In this document: positions 8,919 to 17,283 of the stretch, piece by piece
Numbering within the stretch: position 1 is the stretch's first letter
How the letters are laid out: each line of letters begins with the position of its first letter
Origin: Chthonobacter rhizosphaerae
GTDB lineage: Bacteria > Pseudomonadota > Alphaproteobacteria > Rhizobiales > Pleomorphomonadaceae
Reading direction: 5' to 3'
DNA length: 64,000 bases
NCBI RefSeq assembly: GCF_013839525.1
Contig: NZ_JACDIS010000005.1
Span: 62,001-126,000, forward strand
Program-made: the position numbers and the translations under genes
The notes under the pieces: model-generated
What the model was told of the DNA's origin: nothing
What the model saw: the letters and a program-made list of their open reading frames with translations, nothing else
Databases searched by the model: none

Positions 8919-9069
8919 TACGCGATATCCCCTCTTCTTCGTGGATCCTGGTGGCCGGCGCGGCCGGGATCTCAAGTCCCGTTCGTCGCCCCGGTGTTTC
9001 CGACGCCGACGCCCGGTGTCCGGACGTCGTGCCTTCCTGCCGCCGAACCTCGTCTTCGGCCGCGGTGTT

Positions 9070-9852
9070 TCATGCGGCGAGCACCTTCGGCCGCGTCCGC
9101 TCGAGCGCCAAGGCCAGCCGGTCGGCCCAGGCCTCGACGCCGGCCGGGTCGGCGATGAGGTCGTTGCGGACCTCGACCAGGATGGCGGGCAGGCCGAGGT
9201 CTGTGCCGTAGACCGGGATGGCGTAGTCGGTCTCGCGGTCGACCGTGTAGGGCTCGTTCGGCGCCACGGTCAGGCCCTCGGCGGCGAGCTCGTCGAGCAC
9301 GTGGTGGGCGAAGGCGCCCGACCGGTCGAACAGGATGCCGGCGTGCCAGGGGCGGGCGACCCCGAGGAAGACCGGCGTGAAGCTGTGCACGGTGACGAGG
9401 AGCGTCGCCCGGCCGCGCTGCCGGCGCTGGCCGAGGAGGCCGGCCACCCGGGCGTGGAACGGATCGAAGATCCGCGAGCGGCGGCGGGCCAGCTCGCGGT
9501 CGTCGAGCCCCTTGTTGCCGGGGATCTCGGTCGCCTCCGACCGGGTCGGGATGGCGGTCGGCGCGCCGAAGGGCCGGTTCAGGTCGACGAGGAGGCGCGA
9601 ATAGGCGCCGAGGACCGCGGGCGCGCCGAGCCTGGCGGACAGGCGGCGGGTGAGGTCCGCCGCGCCGATGTCCCAGGCGATGTGCCGGGTGAGCTCCGAC
9701 GGCGGCAGGCCGAGGCCGGCGTATTCGGCCGGGATGTGGTTCGACGCGTGCTCGCAGACGAGCACGAAATCGGACGTGCCGGCCTCGGCGATCACCTCCA
9801 CCGGGGCGGGCCAGTCGGCGGTGGGCCGGATGGGTTCGACGTGACCGCGCAT
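9070..9852 (-). CDS. N-formylglutamate amidohydrolase family protein
   Basis: Zinc-dependent amidohydrolase of the N-formylglutamate deformylase (HutG/FGase) family, 260 aa. The hallmark VCEHASNHIP sits near residue 35, with LLVDLNRP and a TVHSFTPVF metal-site segment following. Characterised relatives cleave N-formyl-L-glutamate in histidine degradation, but no hut genes are nearby. Its ATG overlaps the stop of the glutamine-synthetase-like gene by one base (TGATG). That tight coupling suggests it acts on a glutamate conjugate made by the ligase, or on a related N-acyl amino acid; this is inference. Longer in-frame extensions run inside the GS gene and are shadows. Confidence 0.85.
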   Translation of the reverse strand: MRGHVEPIRPTADWPAPVEVIAEAGTSDFVLVCEHASNHIPAEYAGLGLPPSELTRHIAWDIGAADLTRRLSARLGAPAVLGAYSRLLVDLNRPFGAPTAIPTRSEATEIPGNKGLDDRELARRRSRIFDPFHARVAGLLGQRRQRGRATLLVTVHSFTPVFLGVARPWHAGILFDRSGAFAHHVLDELAAEGLTVAPNEPYTVDRETDYAIPVYGTDLGLPAILVEVRNDLIADPAGVEAWADRLALALERTRPKVLAA

Positions 9853-11174
9853 CAGTAGAGAGCCTTGAACGTGGCGCAGAGCGCCTCGGGCGTCATGTCG
9901 GCGGTGGCGGCGATCTCGGCCCGCTTCACGGCGACGAAGCTGTCGACGAAGCGCTGCGGGAACCAGGACCGGGCTTCCGCGTCGGCGAGGAAGGTGTCGA
10001 GCGCCTCGCCGAGGGACTGGGGCAGGCGGACGAGACCCTTCTCGGCGCGCTCGGCGTCGGACATGACGGACGGGTCGCCGGTGACGATGGGCGGGGTCGG
10101 CAGGCCGTCGCGGATGCCGGCGAGGCCGGCGCGGACGATGGCGGCGAGCGCCACATAGGGGTTGGCGGTCGCGTCGGCGGCGCGGAATTCCAGATTGTAC
10201 TGCTTCGCCGGATCCCGTCCGCCGAGGGTGACGGTCGGGCAGATGCGCACGCTCGCCTCGCGGTCGCGCTCGCCGAGCCAGGTGTAGGACGAGCTCCACA
10301 TGTGCGGCTTGAGGCGGAGATAGGACGGCACGCTCGGGGCGGTGAGGGCCGTGATGGCGGGCAGGTGCCGGAGCACGCCGGCGACGAACGCCCCGGCGAC
10401 GGCGGACAGGCCGCCCGGGCCGGCGGGGTCGTAGGTGGCGGTCTCGCCGGCGGGGCCGACGAAGCTGAAGTGGATGTGGACGCCGTTGCCGACGCCGTTC
10501 GGGTCCGCCTTCGGGGTGAAGCTCGCGCGCGTCCCGAGGTTGCGGGCGACCTCGCGGATGATCTCGCGGATGGCGACCGCGCGGTCAGCCGCCGACAGGG
10601 CGTCCGTCGGCGCGTGGGTGACCTCGAACTGGTGGGCGCCATATTCGGCCAGCACCATCTCCGGCTCGATCCCGGCGTCTTCCAGCGCGGAATACACCAT
10701 GGGGGCGAACGGGTCGGCCTGGCGGAACGCCTCGTAGGAGAAGGCGTGGGCGGGCGCCCGGTCGCTGGCGAGCTGGAATTCCTGCTCGAAGGTGGCGACG
10801 AGCGCGAGGCCTGTCGCGCGCTTCAGGGCGTCCAGCGCCTCGGCAAGGCGGACGCGGGCGCAGCCGTCCCAGGGCGCGCCATCGAGCTCGACGATGTTGC
10901 CCATCACGATGTCGAACGGGGTGCCGCTGCCGGTTCGGTCGGTGCGGTAGCGGGCCTTGAGGTCCGGCAGGAGGCGCAGGTCGCCCGATGTGCCCCACGG
11001 GTTCGGGTCCGCGATGGTGTTGAAGGCGGTGAGGCAGACGTTCGCCGGCGTCCAGCCCACCCCGGCGACCTTGGCCTTCTCGAGGTCGTCCGCCGGCACT
11101 GGGCGGCCGCGGGTGACGGCGACGAGATCCGTGGTCACGATGGCGGTGAGGGCCTTGGCCGACGCGGCGTCCAT
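9852..11174 (-). CDS. Glutamine-synthetase-family ligase (gamma-glutamylamine synthetase-like)
   Basis: Type I glutamine synthetase fold, 440 aa. The metal-binding motif is FEQEFQL near residue 130, followed by YGAHQFEVTHAP, the ammonium/glutamate-site NGVHIHFSF, and EFRAADATANPY near the C terminus. The N-terminal beta-grasp part is divergent and lacks the canonical glnA region, and the catabolic context fits the GlnA3/PuuA/IpuC class that joins glutamate to an amine using ATP. It is three bases after the upstream hydrolase and coupled to the downstream amidohydrolase. Whether it glutamylates an amine or forms another amide cannot be read from sequence. Confidence 0.88.
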   Translation of the reverse strand: MDAASAKALTAIVTTDLVAVTRGRPVPADDLEKAKVAGVGWTPANVCLTAFNTIADPNPWGTSGDLRLLPDLKARYRTDRTGSGTPFDIVMGNIVELDGAPWDGCARVRLAEALDALKRATGLALVATFEQEFQLASDRAPAHAFSYEAFRQADPFAPMVYSALEDAGIEPEMVLAEYGAHQFEVTHAPTDALSAADRAVAIREIIREVARNLGTRASFTPKADPNGVGNGVHIHFSFVGPAGETATYDPAGPGGLSAVAGAFVAGVLRHLPAITALTAPSVPSYLRLKPHMWSSSYTWLGERDREASVRICPTVTLGGRDPAKQYNLEFRAADATANPYVALAAIVRAGLAGIRDGLPTPPIVTGDPSVMSDAERAEKGLVRLPQSLGEALDTFLADAEARSWFPQRFVDSFVAVKRAEIAATADMTPEALCATFKALY

Positions 11175-11177
11175 GGG

Positions 11178-11825
11178 TCAGGCCTCCGCCTTCAGGCTGG
11201 CGAACCGGTCGGCGACGGTGGCGGTGTCGGCGACCCAGCAGTAGCCGCCGAACGCCTTGAGGGCGCCCGCGTGACGCTCCGGGGTCGGCGCCGCGCAGGC
11301 GTCGGCCACGCAGGTGACCAGATAGCCGCGGTCGGCGCCGTCGCGCACGGTCATGTCCACGCACTGGTCCGTCAGGATGCCGGCGACCACCAGGTAGGTG
11401 ACGCCGAGGTTCTTCAGGAGGTAGTCGATGTTGGTGGAGTTGAAGACGCCCGACGACGTCTTCGGCAGCAGGATCTCGTCGCCCTTCGGGCCGACCTCCG
11501 GCGGCGGCAGGCCTTCAGGCAGGCTCGGCGGGATGTGGATGGGCGTGAGCTTGTGGTCGAGCGAGCGGTCGCGGCCGTCCTCGGTGAGGCTCTGGATGAT
11601 GGTGTGCAGGACCTCCACGCCCGACGCCCGGGCGGCCTGGAGCAGGCGCACCTGGTTCGGGATCACGGTCTCGCGGCAGGTCCGGTAGAAGTAGTGGTCC
11701 GCCGTCCAGTCGGCGTGCGCCGGGTCGAGCCCCGGCTCCAGCCAGATGCGCTGCATGTCGACGAGGAGGAGGGCGGTCTTGCCGCGTTCGAACGGCGCGT
11801 CGCGGCTGAGGGTCATGGCGTTCAT
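11178..11825 (-). CDS. Isochorismatase-like cysteine hydrolase (second copy)
   Basis: Cysteine hydrolase of the isochorismatase superfamily, 215 aa. Triad: Asp in LLLVDMQRIW, Lys in ILLPKTSSGVF and Cys in LTDQCVDMTVRDG. The segment NSTNIDYLLKNLGV is typical of ureide/amide hydrolases in this superfamily. ATG at 11825 overlaps the rpiR stop (ATGA), so the hydrolase is the first catabolic gene after the regulator. It differs from the copy at 3587 through most of the sequence, so a different substrate is likely. Confidence 0.88.
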   Translation of the reverse strand: MNAMTLSRDAPFERGKTALLLVDMQRIWLEPGLDPAHADWTADHYFYRTCRETVIPNQVRLLQAARASGVEVLHTIIQSLTEDGRDRSLDHKLTPIHIPPSLPEGLPPPEVGPKGDEILLPKTSSGVFNSTNIDYLLKNLGVTYLVVAGILTDQCVDMTVRDGADRGYLVTCVADACAAPTPERHAGALKAFGGYCWVADTATVADRFASLKAEA

Positions 11826-12769
11826 GAGGTGCCTTCGGGGTTGGGCGTCAGCTTCGGCCGGCGGGAGACCCCGTCGGGGCCGCGCCGTGGCGGGGCGTTG
11901 CGGCCGGGTTCGTCGTCGAGCGTGACCTTCTGGGCCGCGCGGATCTGCTCGATGCGCTCGATGCGGTCGCGGGCGGCGAAGTCGGTCTCCGCGACGGCGT
12001 GGGCGATGACCGCCTCCATCTGGGCGACCGCCGGGGCGAGCGTGTCGTAGGGGGAGTCCACCTCGATGCGGGCGGAGAGCGTCACCTCGGCGAACTCCGC
12101 CACCGGCGAGAGCCACACGTCGGTGAAGAGGAGGATCCGGGCGCCCCGGTCCGCCGCCTGCCGGGCGAAGGCGACCACGTCGCTCTGGTAGCGCCGGTAG
12201 TCGAACACGACGAGGAGGTCGCGGCGGCCGATGTCCACGAGGGCGTCGAACCTGTCGGCGGAGAGGATGCCGAGGTCGACGACGCCGGGCCGGAACTGCT
12301 GCAGGTAGCCGGCCAGCATGGCGGCGATGCCCCGGCTGAACCGGCCGCCGACCAGATAGACCTGCCCTTTGGTCTCCAGGAGGAGGCGCACGGCCTGGCC
12401 GTAGGCCTGCTCGGGCACGGCCTGGCGGGTGGCGTCCAGACTGTGGCCGACGGACGCGAGATAGGCCTGGGCGGCCCCGTCGCCATCGCCGGCCGGGCGC
12501 TTGGCCTCCATCATCAGGAGCGGCGAATGGAGCCGGGCCTCGACCTCCGCGAGAAGGCGGGCCTGGAAGGCCGGATAGCCGTCGAAGCCGAGCTTGATGA
12601 CGAGCCGCCCGACGGTGGGGTCGCTGACGCCCGCCCGGCGGGCGAGGGTGGTCGCGGTGCCGAGGCCGGACATGGGGTAGTCGGACAAGAGGACCTGCAC
12701 GATCCTGGCCTCCGACGGGGTCAGCGCAAGCCCGGGGGCGGTCAGCATGTCTTTGACTTTGCTGTTCAT
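11822..12769 (-). CDS. MurR/RpiR family transcriptional regulator
   Basis: RpiR-type regulator of 315 aa: N-terminal helix-turn-helix (LTPSEARIVQVLL, then ATTLARRAGVSDPTVGRLV) and a C-terminal SIS domain (about residues 125-260) that in relatives binds phosphosugars or amino-acid derivatives. It is the first gene of the minus-strand island and stands divergent to the aminotransferase at 12955, the classic place for a local regulator. ATG at 12769 follows GAGGG by seven bases; an in-frame TTG at 12823 would add 18 residues but lies within the putative operator. An unusually basic, Pro-rich tail ends the protein. Confidence 0.9.
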   Translation of the reverse strand: MNSKVKDMLTAPGLALTPSEARIVQVLLSDYPMSGLGTATTLARRAGVSDPTVGRLVIKLGFDGYPAFQARLLAEVEARLHSPLLMMEAKRPAGDGDGAAQAYLASVGHSLDATRQAVPEQAYGQAVRLLLETKGQVYLVGGRFSRGIAAMLAGYLQQFRPGVVDLGILSADRFDALVDIGRRDLLVVFDYRRYQSDVVAFARQAADRGARILLFTDVWLSPVAEFAEVTLSARIEVDSPYDTLAPAVAQMEAVIAHAVAETDFAARDRIERIEQIRAAQKVTLDDEPGRNAPPRRGPDGVSRRPKLTPNPEGTS

Positions 12770-12797
12770 TCGGCCGCCCTCGACATATGTAGAGAGG

Positions 12798-12832
12798 TTT
12801 TCAGATTTAGAATTCGGTGTCAATTCTGAAAA
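12798..12832. promoter_or_regulatory. Nested inverted repeat, candidate RpiR operator
   Basis: Divergent intergenic region between rpiR and the aminotransferase gene. The outer arms are TTTTCAGA (12798-12805) and TCTGAAAA (12825-12832); inside them AGAATT is mirrored by AATTCT. A TTGACA hexamer reads on the minus strand at 12823-12818, overlapping the inner arm. AT-rich, symmetric and in the only divergent gap of the island, it is the best candidate for RpiR control of both arms. Confidence 0.55.
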
Positions 12833-12954
12833 GAGATCGACAGGAATTTTTCAGCCCGCTACATCTTGGGGGAAGGGCGGCTCGGTCGCGTTGTCGTCAC
12901 CCGCGAGCGACCGGGCCCCCGCCCGCCTTGGCCAGCATCGGAAGGACCCGCCCC

Positions 12955-14349
12955 ATGTCGATCGACATCGCCGGCATCAACGCTCTCGACCGGGCCAGCG
13001 TGCTGCACCCGTTCACCCATTTGAAGGACTTCGCGACGGGCAAGCTCGGCGATCCGACGATCGTCACGACGGGCAAGGGGATCCGGATCGAGGACGCGAC
13101 CGGGCGGCAGTATATCGACGGCTTCGCGGGCCTCTACTGCGTGAACATCGGCTACGGGCGGACCGAGGTGGCGGAGGCGATCAGCCGGCAGGCGTACCGG
13201 CTGGCCTACTATCACACCTACGCGGCCCACACGACGGACGAGCTCGCCATCCTGTCGGACCGGCTCGTCCGGATGGCGCCGGGGCGGATGAGCAAGGTGT
13301 TCTACGGCATGTCCGGGTCGGACGCCAACGAGACCCAGGCCAAGCTCGTCTGGTACTACAACAACCTGCGCGGCAAGCCGCGGAAGAAGAAGATCATCGC
13401 GCGCGAGCGCGGCTACCACGGCTGCAGCGTGGTCTCCGGCTCCATGACCGGGATGAGCTTCTACCACGACAACATGGACCTGCCGCTGGACCGGGTGCTG
13501 CACACGGGCGTGCCGCACCACTACTGGGGCGGGCAGCCGGGCGAGACGGAGCTGGAGTTCTCCCGCCGGCGGGCGGCGGAGCTGGAGGCGCTGATCCTCC
13601 GCGAGGATCCGGACACGATCGGCGCCTTCATCGCCGAGCCGGTGCTCGGGACCGGCGGCATCACGCCGCCGCCGGAGGGCTACTGGCCGGCGATCCAGGA
13701 GGTGCTGCGCAAATACGACGTGCTTCTGATCGCCGACGAGGTGATCACCGGCTTCGGCCGGACCGGGTCGCTGTTCGGCTGCTTCCACTACGGCATCGAG
13801 CCGGACCTGATCACCATCGCCAAAGGCCTGACCTCGGCCTATTTCCCGCTCTCAGGCGCGATCGTGGGCGAGAAGATCTATGAGGTGATGGAGGCGGAGG
13901 CGGACCGGATCGGCGCCTTCTCGCACGGCTACACCTATTCGGGCCACCCGATCGGGGCGGCGGCGGCCAACGCGGTGCTGGACATCGTGGAGACGGAGGA
14001 TCTCGCCGGCAACGCCCGGGACGTGGGCGGCTACTTCCAGCGCCGGCTGGCGGAGACGTTCGCGCAGCTGCCGATCGTCGGCGAGGTGCGCGGCGTCGGG
14101 CTGATGGGCGCCATCGAGTTCGTGGCCGACCGGGAGCGGAAGACCCGGTTCGACCCTCACCTGAAGGTGGGCGCGCGCGTCTCCAAGGCGGCCCGCGACC
14201 GGGGCCTCATCGCCCGCGCCATGCCGCACGGCGACATCCTCGGCTTCGCGCCGCCGCTGGTGCTGACCCGCGACGAGGCGGACATGATCGTGGAGATCGC
14301 CGAGGCGGCCGTCCGGCAGGTGCAGGACGAGCTGACCCGGGACGGCTGA
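12955..14349 (+). CDS. Class III PLP-dependent aminotransferase (second copy)
   Basis: Class III aminotransferase of 464 aa, in the branch that includes putrescine-, beta-alanine- and GABA-pyruvate transaminases. Visible: N-terminal LHPFTHLKDF, GMSGSDANETQ, the PLP-site LIADEVITGFGRTG and the Schiff-base Lys in ITIAKGLTSAYFP. The start ATG 12955 has GGAAGGA upstream. The longer in-frame reading to 12817 would run through the operator region and is rejected. It is transcribed away from rpiR and is the only plus-strand gene of the island, so it is probably co-regulated with it. Confidence 0.92.
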   Translation: MSIDIAGINALDRASVLHPFTHLKDFATGKLGDPTIVTTGKGIRIEDATGRQYIDGFAGLYCVNIGYGRTEVAEAISRQAYRLAYYHTYAAHTTDELAILSDRLVRMAPGRMSKVFYGMSGSDANETQAKLVWYYNNLRGKPRKKKIIARERGYHGCSVVSGSMTGMSFYHDNMDLPLDRVLHTGVPHHYWGGQPGETELEFSRRRAAELEALILREDPDTIGAFIAEPVLGTGGITPPPEGYWPAIQEVLRKYDVLLIADEVITGFGRTGSLFGCFHYGIEPDLITIAKGLTSAYFPLSGAIVGEKIYEVMEAEADRIGAFSHGYTYSGHPIGAAAANAVLDIVETEDLAGNARDVGGYFQRRLAETFAQLPIVGEVRGVGLMGAIEFVADRERKTRFDPHLKVGARVSKAARDRGLIARAMPHGDILGFAPPLVLTRDEADMIVEIAEAAVRQVQDELTRDG

Positions 14350-14351
14350 GG

Positions 14352-14370
14352 GCGCCCTTTCGACGGGCGC
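14352..14370. terminator. GC hairpin between convergent genes
   Basis: GCGCCC and GGGCGC arms around a seven-base loop, directly after the aminotransferase stop and before the convergent acyltransferase stop. There is no T-run, so terminator function is tentative. Confidence 0.35.
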
Positions 14371-14400
14371 GCCCGACCGACCCGGGTTGCGGGGTTCGCC

Positions 14401-15486
14401 TCAGATCGCCGAGACCGGCTTCGGCTGGAACAGGCGGCGACGCAGTTCCTGGCGGAGCGGGCCGTCGACGAGGTTGAGGACGAGGCCGCTGAGGAGCACG
14501 AGCACGATCAGGAAGAGGGCGCCGCTGACCGAGCCGGCGTCGTCCGGCGGGGCGGAGGCGGCCTTGTTCCAGCCGCTCACGAAGGCGGCGAGCACGGGGA
14601 TGTGCAACACGTAGAGCGGATAGGACAGCTCTCCGAGCACGAAGCAGTAGCGCGACACCCGCGGGCCGTCCGACGCCATGGAGCCGATCAGGATGATGGC
14701 CGGGAAGGCGAGGACGATCGCCAGCACGTCGTAGACGGGCCGCAGGCTGTAGGGCACCGGCACGGACAGCACGACCGCGACCATCGCCATCGCGACGAGC
14801 GCGCCATGCCGGACCCGGAACGACATGAAGTGTCTGGACCGGTAGAGGGCGACGCCGAGGAAGAACGAGAAGGCGACCCTCGGGATGCCGCCGAGCGCGT
14901 TGTGCCAGCCATAGCCGGTGTCGAGCCCGTGGAACCACCAGGACGCGACGGCCAGCGTGGCGGCGGACCCGGCGAGGACGGCGGCGATCCGCCGGAGGGT
15001 GAGCCAGCGGGAGACGGCGCCGTAGACCGCGTTCACCAGCAGTTCCAGGTAGAGCGACCAAGCGGGCGGACAGAGGGGGAAGAGGTGGTTGACGCCCGCC
15101 AGCCCCGGCGGCACGGGCAGGAGCGCGAACGCGAACCACGCCGTGAGGACGGCGGCGTCCGCGGCAAGCTCGGACCGGAACAAGAGCGTGTCGACGATCA
15201 GCTGGGCGACCGCGATCGATACCGCGATCGAATAGAGCGGATAGAGGCGCACCAGGCGGATGGCCATGAAGTGGCCGACCTGAAGATCTCCGTTCAGCTT
15301 CGCCTCGTACGACTTGCAGATCACGAAGCCGCTGAGGCAGAAGAAGAGATCGACGGCAAGATAGGCGCTGTGAAAGTCCAGATCCAGCATGGGATCCGGG
15401 ATGTGCCAGCAAACGACCGCAAAAGCCGCCAAACCACGAATGCCGTCAAGCGCGTGAAAATTGCGATAAGTATCGATCTGGTGCAT
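14401..15486 (-). CDS. Acyltransferase 3 family membrane protein
   Basis: Integral-membrane acyltransferase of the OafA/NodX type, 361 aa with about ten hydrophobic segments. The N-terminal motif ALDGIRGLAAFAVVCWH carries the conserved His, and LAVDLFFCLSGFVI plus the later LGELSYPLYVLHIPV are family hallmarks. Such proteins O-acylate surface polysaccharides, lipopolysaccharide or other glycans from acyl-CoA. No glycan cluster is adjacent, so the acceptor is unknown. It stands alone between a convergent aminotransferase and a gene-poor 488-base stretch. Confidence 0.92.
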   Translation of the reverse strand: MHQIDTYRNFHALDGIRGLAAFAVVCWHIPDPMLDLDFHSAYLAVDLFFCLSGFVICKSYEAKLNGDLQVGHFMAIRLVRLYPLYSIAVSIAVAQLIVDTLLFRSELAADAAVLTAWFAFALLPVPPGLAGVNHLFPLCPPAWSLYLELLVNAVYGAVSRWLTLRRIAAVLAGSAATLAVASWWFHGLDTGYGWHNALGGIPRVAFSFFLGVALYRSRHFMSFRVRHGALVAMAMVAVVLSVPVPYSLRPVYDVLAIVLAFPAIILIGSMASDGPRVSRYCFVLGELSYPLYVLHIPVLAAFVSGWNKAASAPPDDAGSVSGALFLIVLVLLSGLVLNLVDGPLRQELRRRLFQPKPVSAI

Positions 15487-15974
15487 CCCGATCAGATTGG
15501 CGTCCGCAGCACCGTCCCGGGCGACAACCGCGTGCGCGGTCGGCCTGAGGCCTCACCGTCGGCTGCTCGTCGAAGGGCGGGGGACGTGACGTCCCGTCGC
15601 GCACCTTCCAGCAACGGTGCCATGCTGGTTGTCCGGCGGATCGGCGGCCGGAAGAGCCACCCGGATAGGGTTCCGGGATCCCGGTGAAGGGATACGGTCC
15701 CACAGGCCGGCCTGGAATGCAAACGGAAGCTGGGGCTTGGCCGTTGATCGGACGGGCGATTCCGGCTTCGGCCATGCGGCCGGCGGGCGCATCGCCGCAG
15801 CGGTCGCGGTCCTTGACGGTCCGGCCGAATGGTTCCCCGTCTCGTCTTCGATCCGCACATCTTTTTAGTTGAATTGCCCAGATCCCGTAAGCCGGTTGAT
15901 GATTTGCTCGGCACAACCGGACGCTTGAGACGGCCGGTTGACGGGGAGGCGTCGAAGGCCGGTCGGAGGCGTCG
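15487..15974. other. Gene-poor interval upstream of the acyltransferase
   Basis: 488 bases with no supportable gene; open frames here have no family features or good ribosome sites. It holds a 12-bp palindrome CCGGGATCCCGG at 15673-15684 and one T-rich patch near 15860-15870. It should contain the acyltransferase promoter, but I cannot place one. Confidence 0.4.
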
Positions 15975-16202
15975 ATGGGAATGGGCAGGGGCCGCAGCGG
16001 TTCACGTCTGTCGTGCTTTGGGTGCGGAGTGGCGGCGGTGGCCTTCTATGGCGCCTACGCGGTGCGGACCACGCCGGAGCCGGACGCGCTCGCGGTCGCG
16101 ACGGGCCTCCCGGTCGCCGCCGCGGTCGGGCTGGCCGTCGCCGTCCTGACCCGGTCTGTGGTGACGGCGGTCCGGGCCTGGCGGAACGACAGCCACCACT
16201 GA
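15975..16202 (+). CDS. Small predicted membrane protein
   Basis: Putative 75-aa protein with two hydrophobic stretches, about residues 15-28 and 41-62 (for example PVAAAVGLAVAVLT), and a short basic tail rich in His and Asp. GGAGG lies five bases before the ATG; a second in-frame ATG at 15981 is also possible. I do not recognise a family. Codon use looks like that of its neighbours. It stands alone, with a convergent permease gene downstream. Confidence 0.5.
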   Translation: MGMGRGRSGSRLSCFGCGVAAVAFYGAYAVRTTPEPDALAVATGLPVAAAVGLAVAVLTRSVVTAVRAWRNDSHH

Positions 16203-16284
16203 GGGCGGCCCGACGGCCCCGGGCGCATGCTGGCGGCGCCGACTGGACGCGCGCAGGCGTCCGGCGTCGCGGGACCGGACCGGA

Positions 16285-17283
16285 TCAGGCGGCGGCGAGG
16301 CGGGCGGCCTGGCGGCGACGGACGGCGAGATGCACGAGGCCGCGCTGGAAAATGATGAAGCCGAACAGCAGCGCGCCGATCACGATCTTCGTCCACCAGC
16401 TCGACAGGGTGCCGTCGAAGATCACGTAGGTCTGGATGAGGCCCTGGATCATCACGCCGAGGAAGGTGCCCGCCACCGTGCCGACGCCCCCGGTGAGGAG
16501 CGTGCCGCCGATGACCACGGCCGCGATGGTGTCGAGCTCCACGCCCGTCGCGGCGAGCGAATAGCCGGCCGAGGTGTAGAGCGAGAACACGATGCCGGCG
16601 AGCCCGGCGAGGCCGCTGGAGAGGGCGTAGATCAGGATGGTGGTGCGGGCGATCGGCACGCCCATCAGCTCCGCCGAGGCGCGGTTGCCGCCGAGACCAT
16701 AGACGGCCGTGCCGAACCTCGTGCGGTGGGCGAGGACGATGCCGGCGACGAACACCAGCAGCATGACGACCGCGATCAGCGACAGGCGCCCGCCGCTCGG
16801 GATGCGCCAGGTGAGGCCGGAGAGAGTGTCGTAGACCGGGTGGTCGATGGGGATGGAGTCGGTCGTCATCAGGAAGCAGACGCCGCGCGCCAGGAACATG
16901 CCGGCGAGCGTGACGATGAAGGGCGGCGTTTCCAGATAGTGGATCATGGCCCCCATGACGGCGCCGAACGCCGTGGAGAGGACGAGGACGAGGGCGAAGC
17001 CCACGATCGGGTCGAGGCCGGCCCGGATCGTCACGGCCAGGAAGACGCCCGCGAAGGCGATGACGCTGCCGACCGAGAGGTCGATGCCGCCCGACAGGAT
17101 CACGAACGTCATGCCGACCGCCACGATGCCGAGGAAGGCGTTGTCGGTGAGGAGGTTCGCCGCCACGCGGGTGGACAGCATGGCGGGAAACTGCAGGGCG
17201 CAGAGCGCATAGGCGAGGATGAACACGCCGAGGGTGGCGAGGAGCGGCAGGGTGCGCGGGTTGATCTGTCCGAGACGCCTCAT
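16285..17283 (-). CDS. yjfF: Galactofuranose-type ABC transporter permease YjfF
   Basis: Second permease of a sugar (CUT2) importer, 332 aa, about nine hydrophobic segments. It has the CUT2 permease motif VILSGGIDLSVGSVIAFAG and the loop YGLGGNRASAELMGVP. Gene order ytfQ-ytfR-ytfT-yjfF is the Escherichia coli galactofuranose importer order, which supports the name. The ATG overlaps the ytfT stop (ATGA), showing coupled translation. The longer in-frame reading upstream is a shadow of ytfT. Confidence 0.88.
   Translation of the reverse strand: MRRLGQINPRTLPLLATLGVFILAYALCALQFPAMLSTRVAANLLTDNAFLGIVAVGMTFVILSGGIDLSVGSVIAFAGVFLAVTIRAGLDPIVGFALVLVLSTAFGAVMGAMIHYLETPPFIVTLAGMFLARGVCFLMTTDSIPIDHPVYDTLSGLTWRIPSGGRLSLIAVVMLLVFVAGIVLAHRTRFGTAVYGLGGNRASAELMGVPIARTTILIYALSSGLAGLAGIVFSLYTSAGYSLAATGVELDTIAAVVIGGTLLTGGVGTVAGTFLGVMIQGLIQTYVIFDGTLSSWWTKIVIGALLFGFIIFQRGLVHLAVRRRQAARLAAA

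Noticed and set aside
15617-15868. Small plus-strand open frame in the acyltransferase upstream region
   Set aside because: No ribosome site, no recognisable domain and overlapping open frames in other phases; typical of high-GC noncoding DNA.
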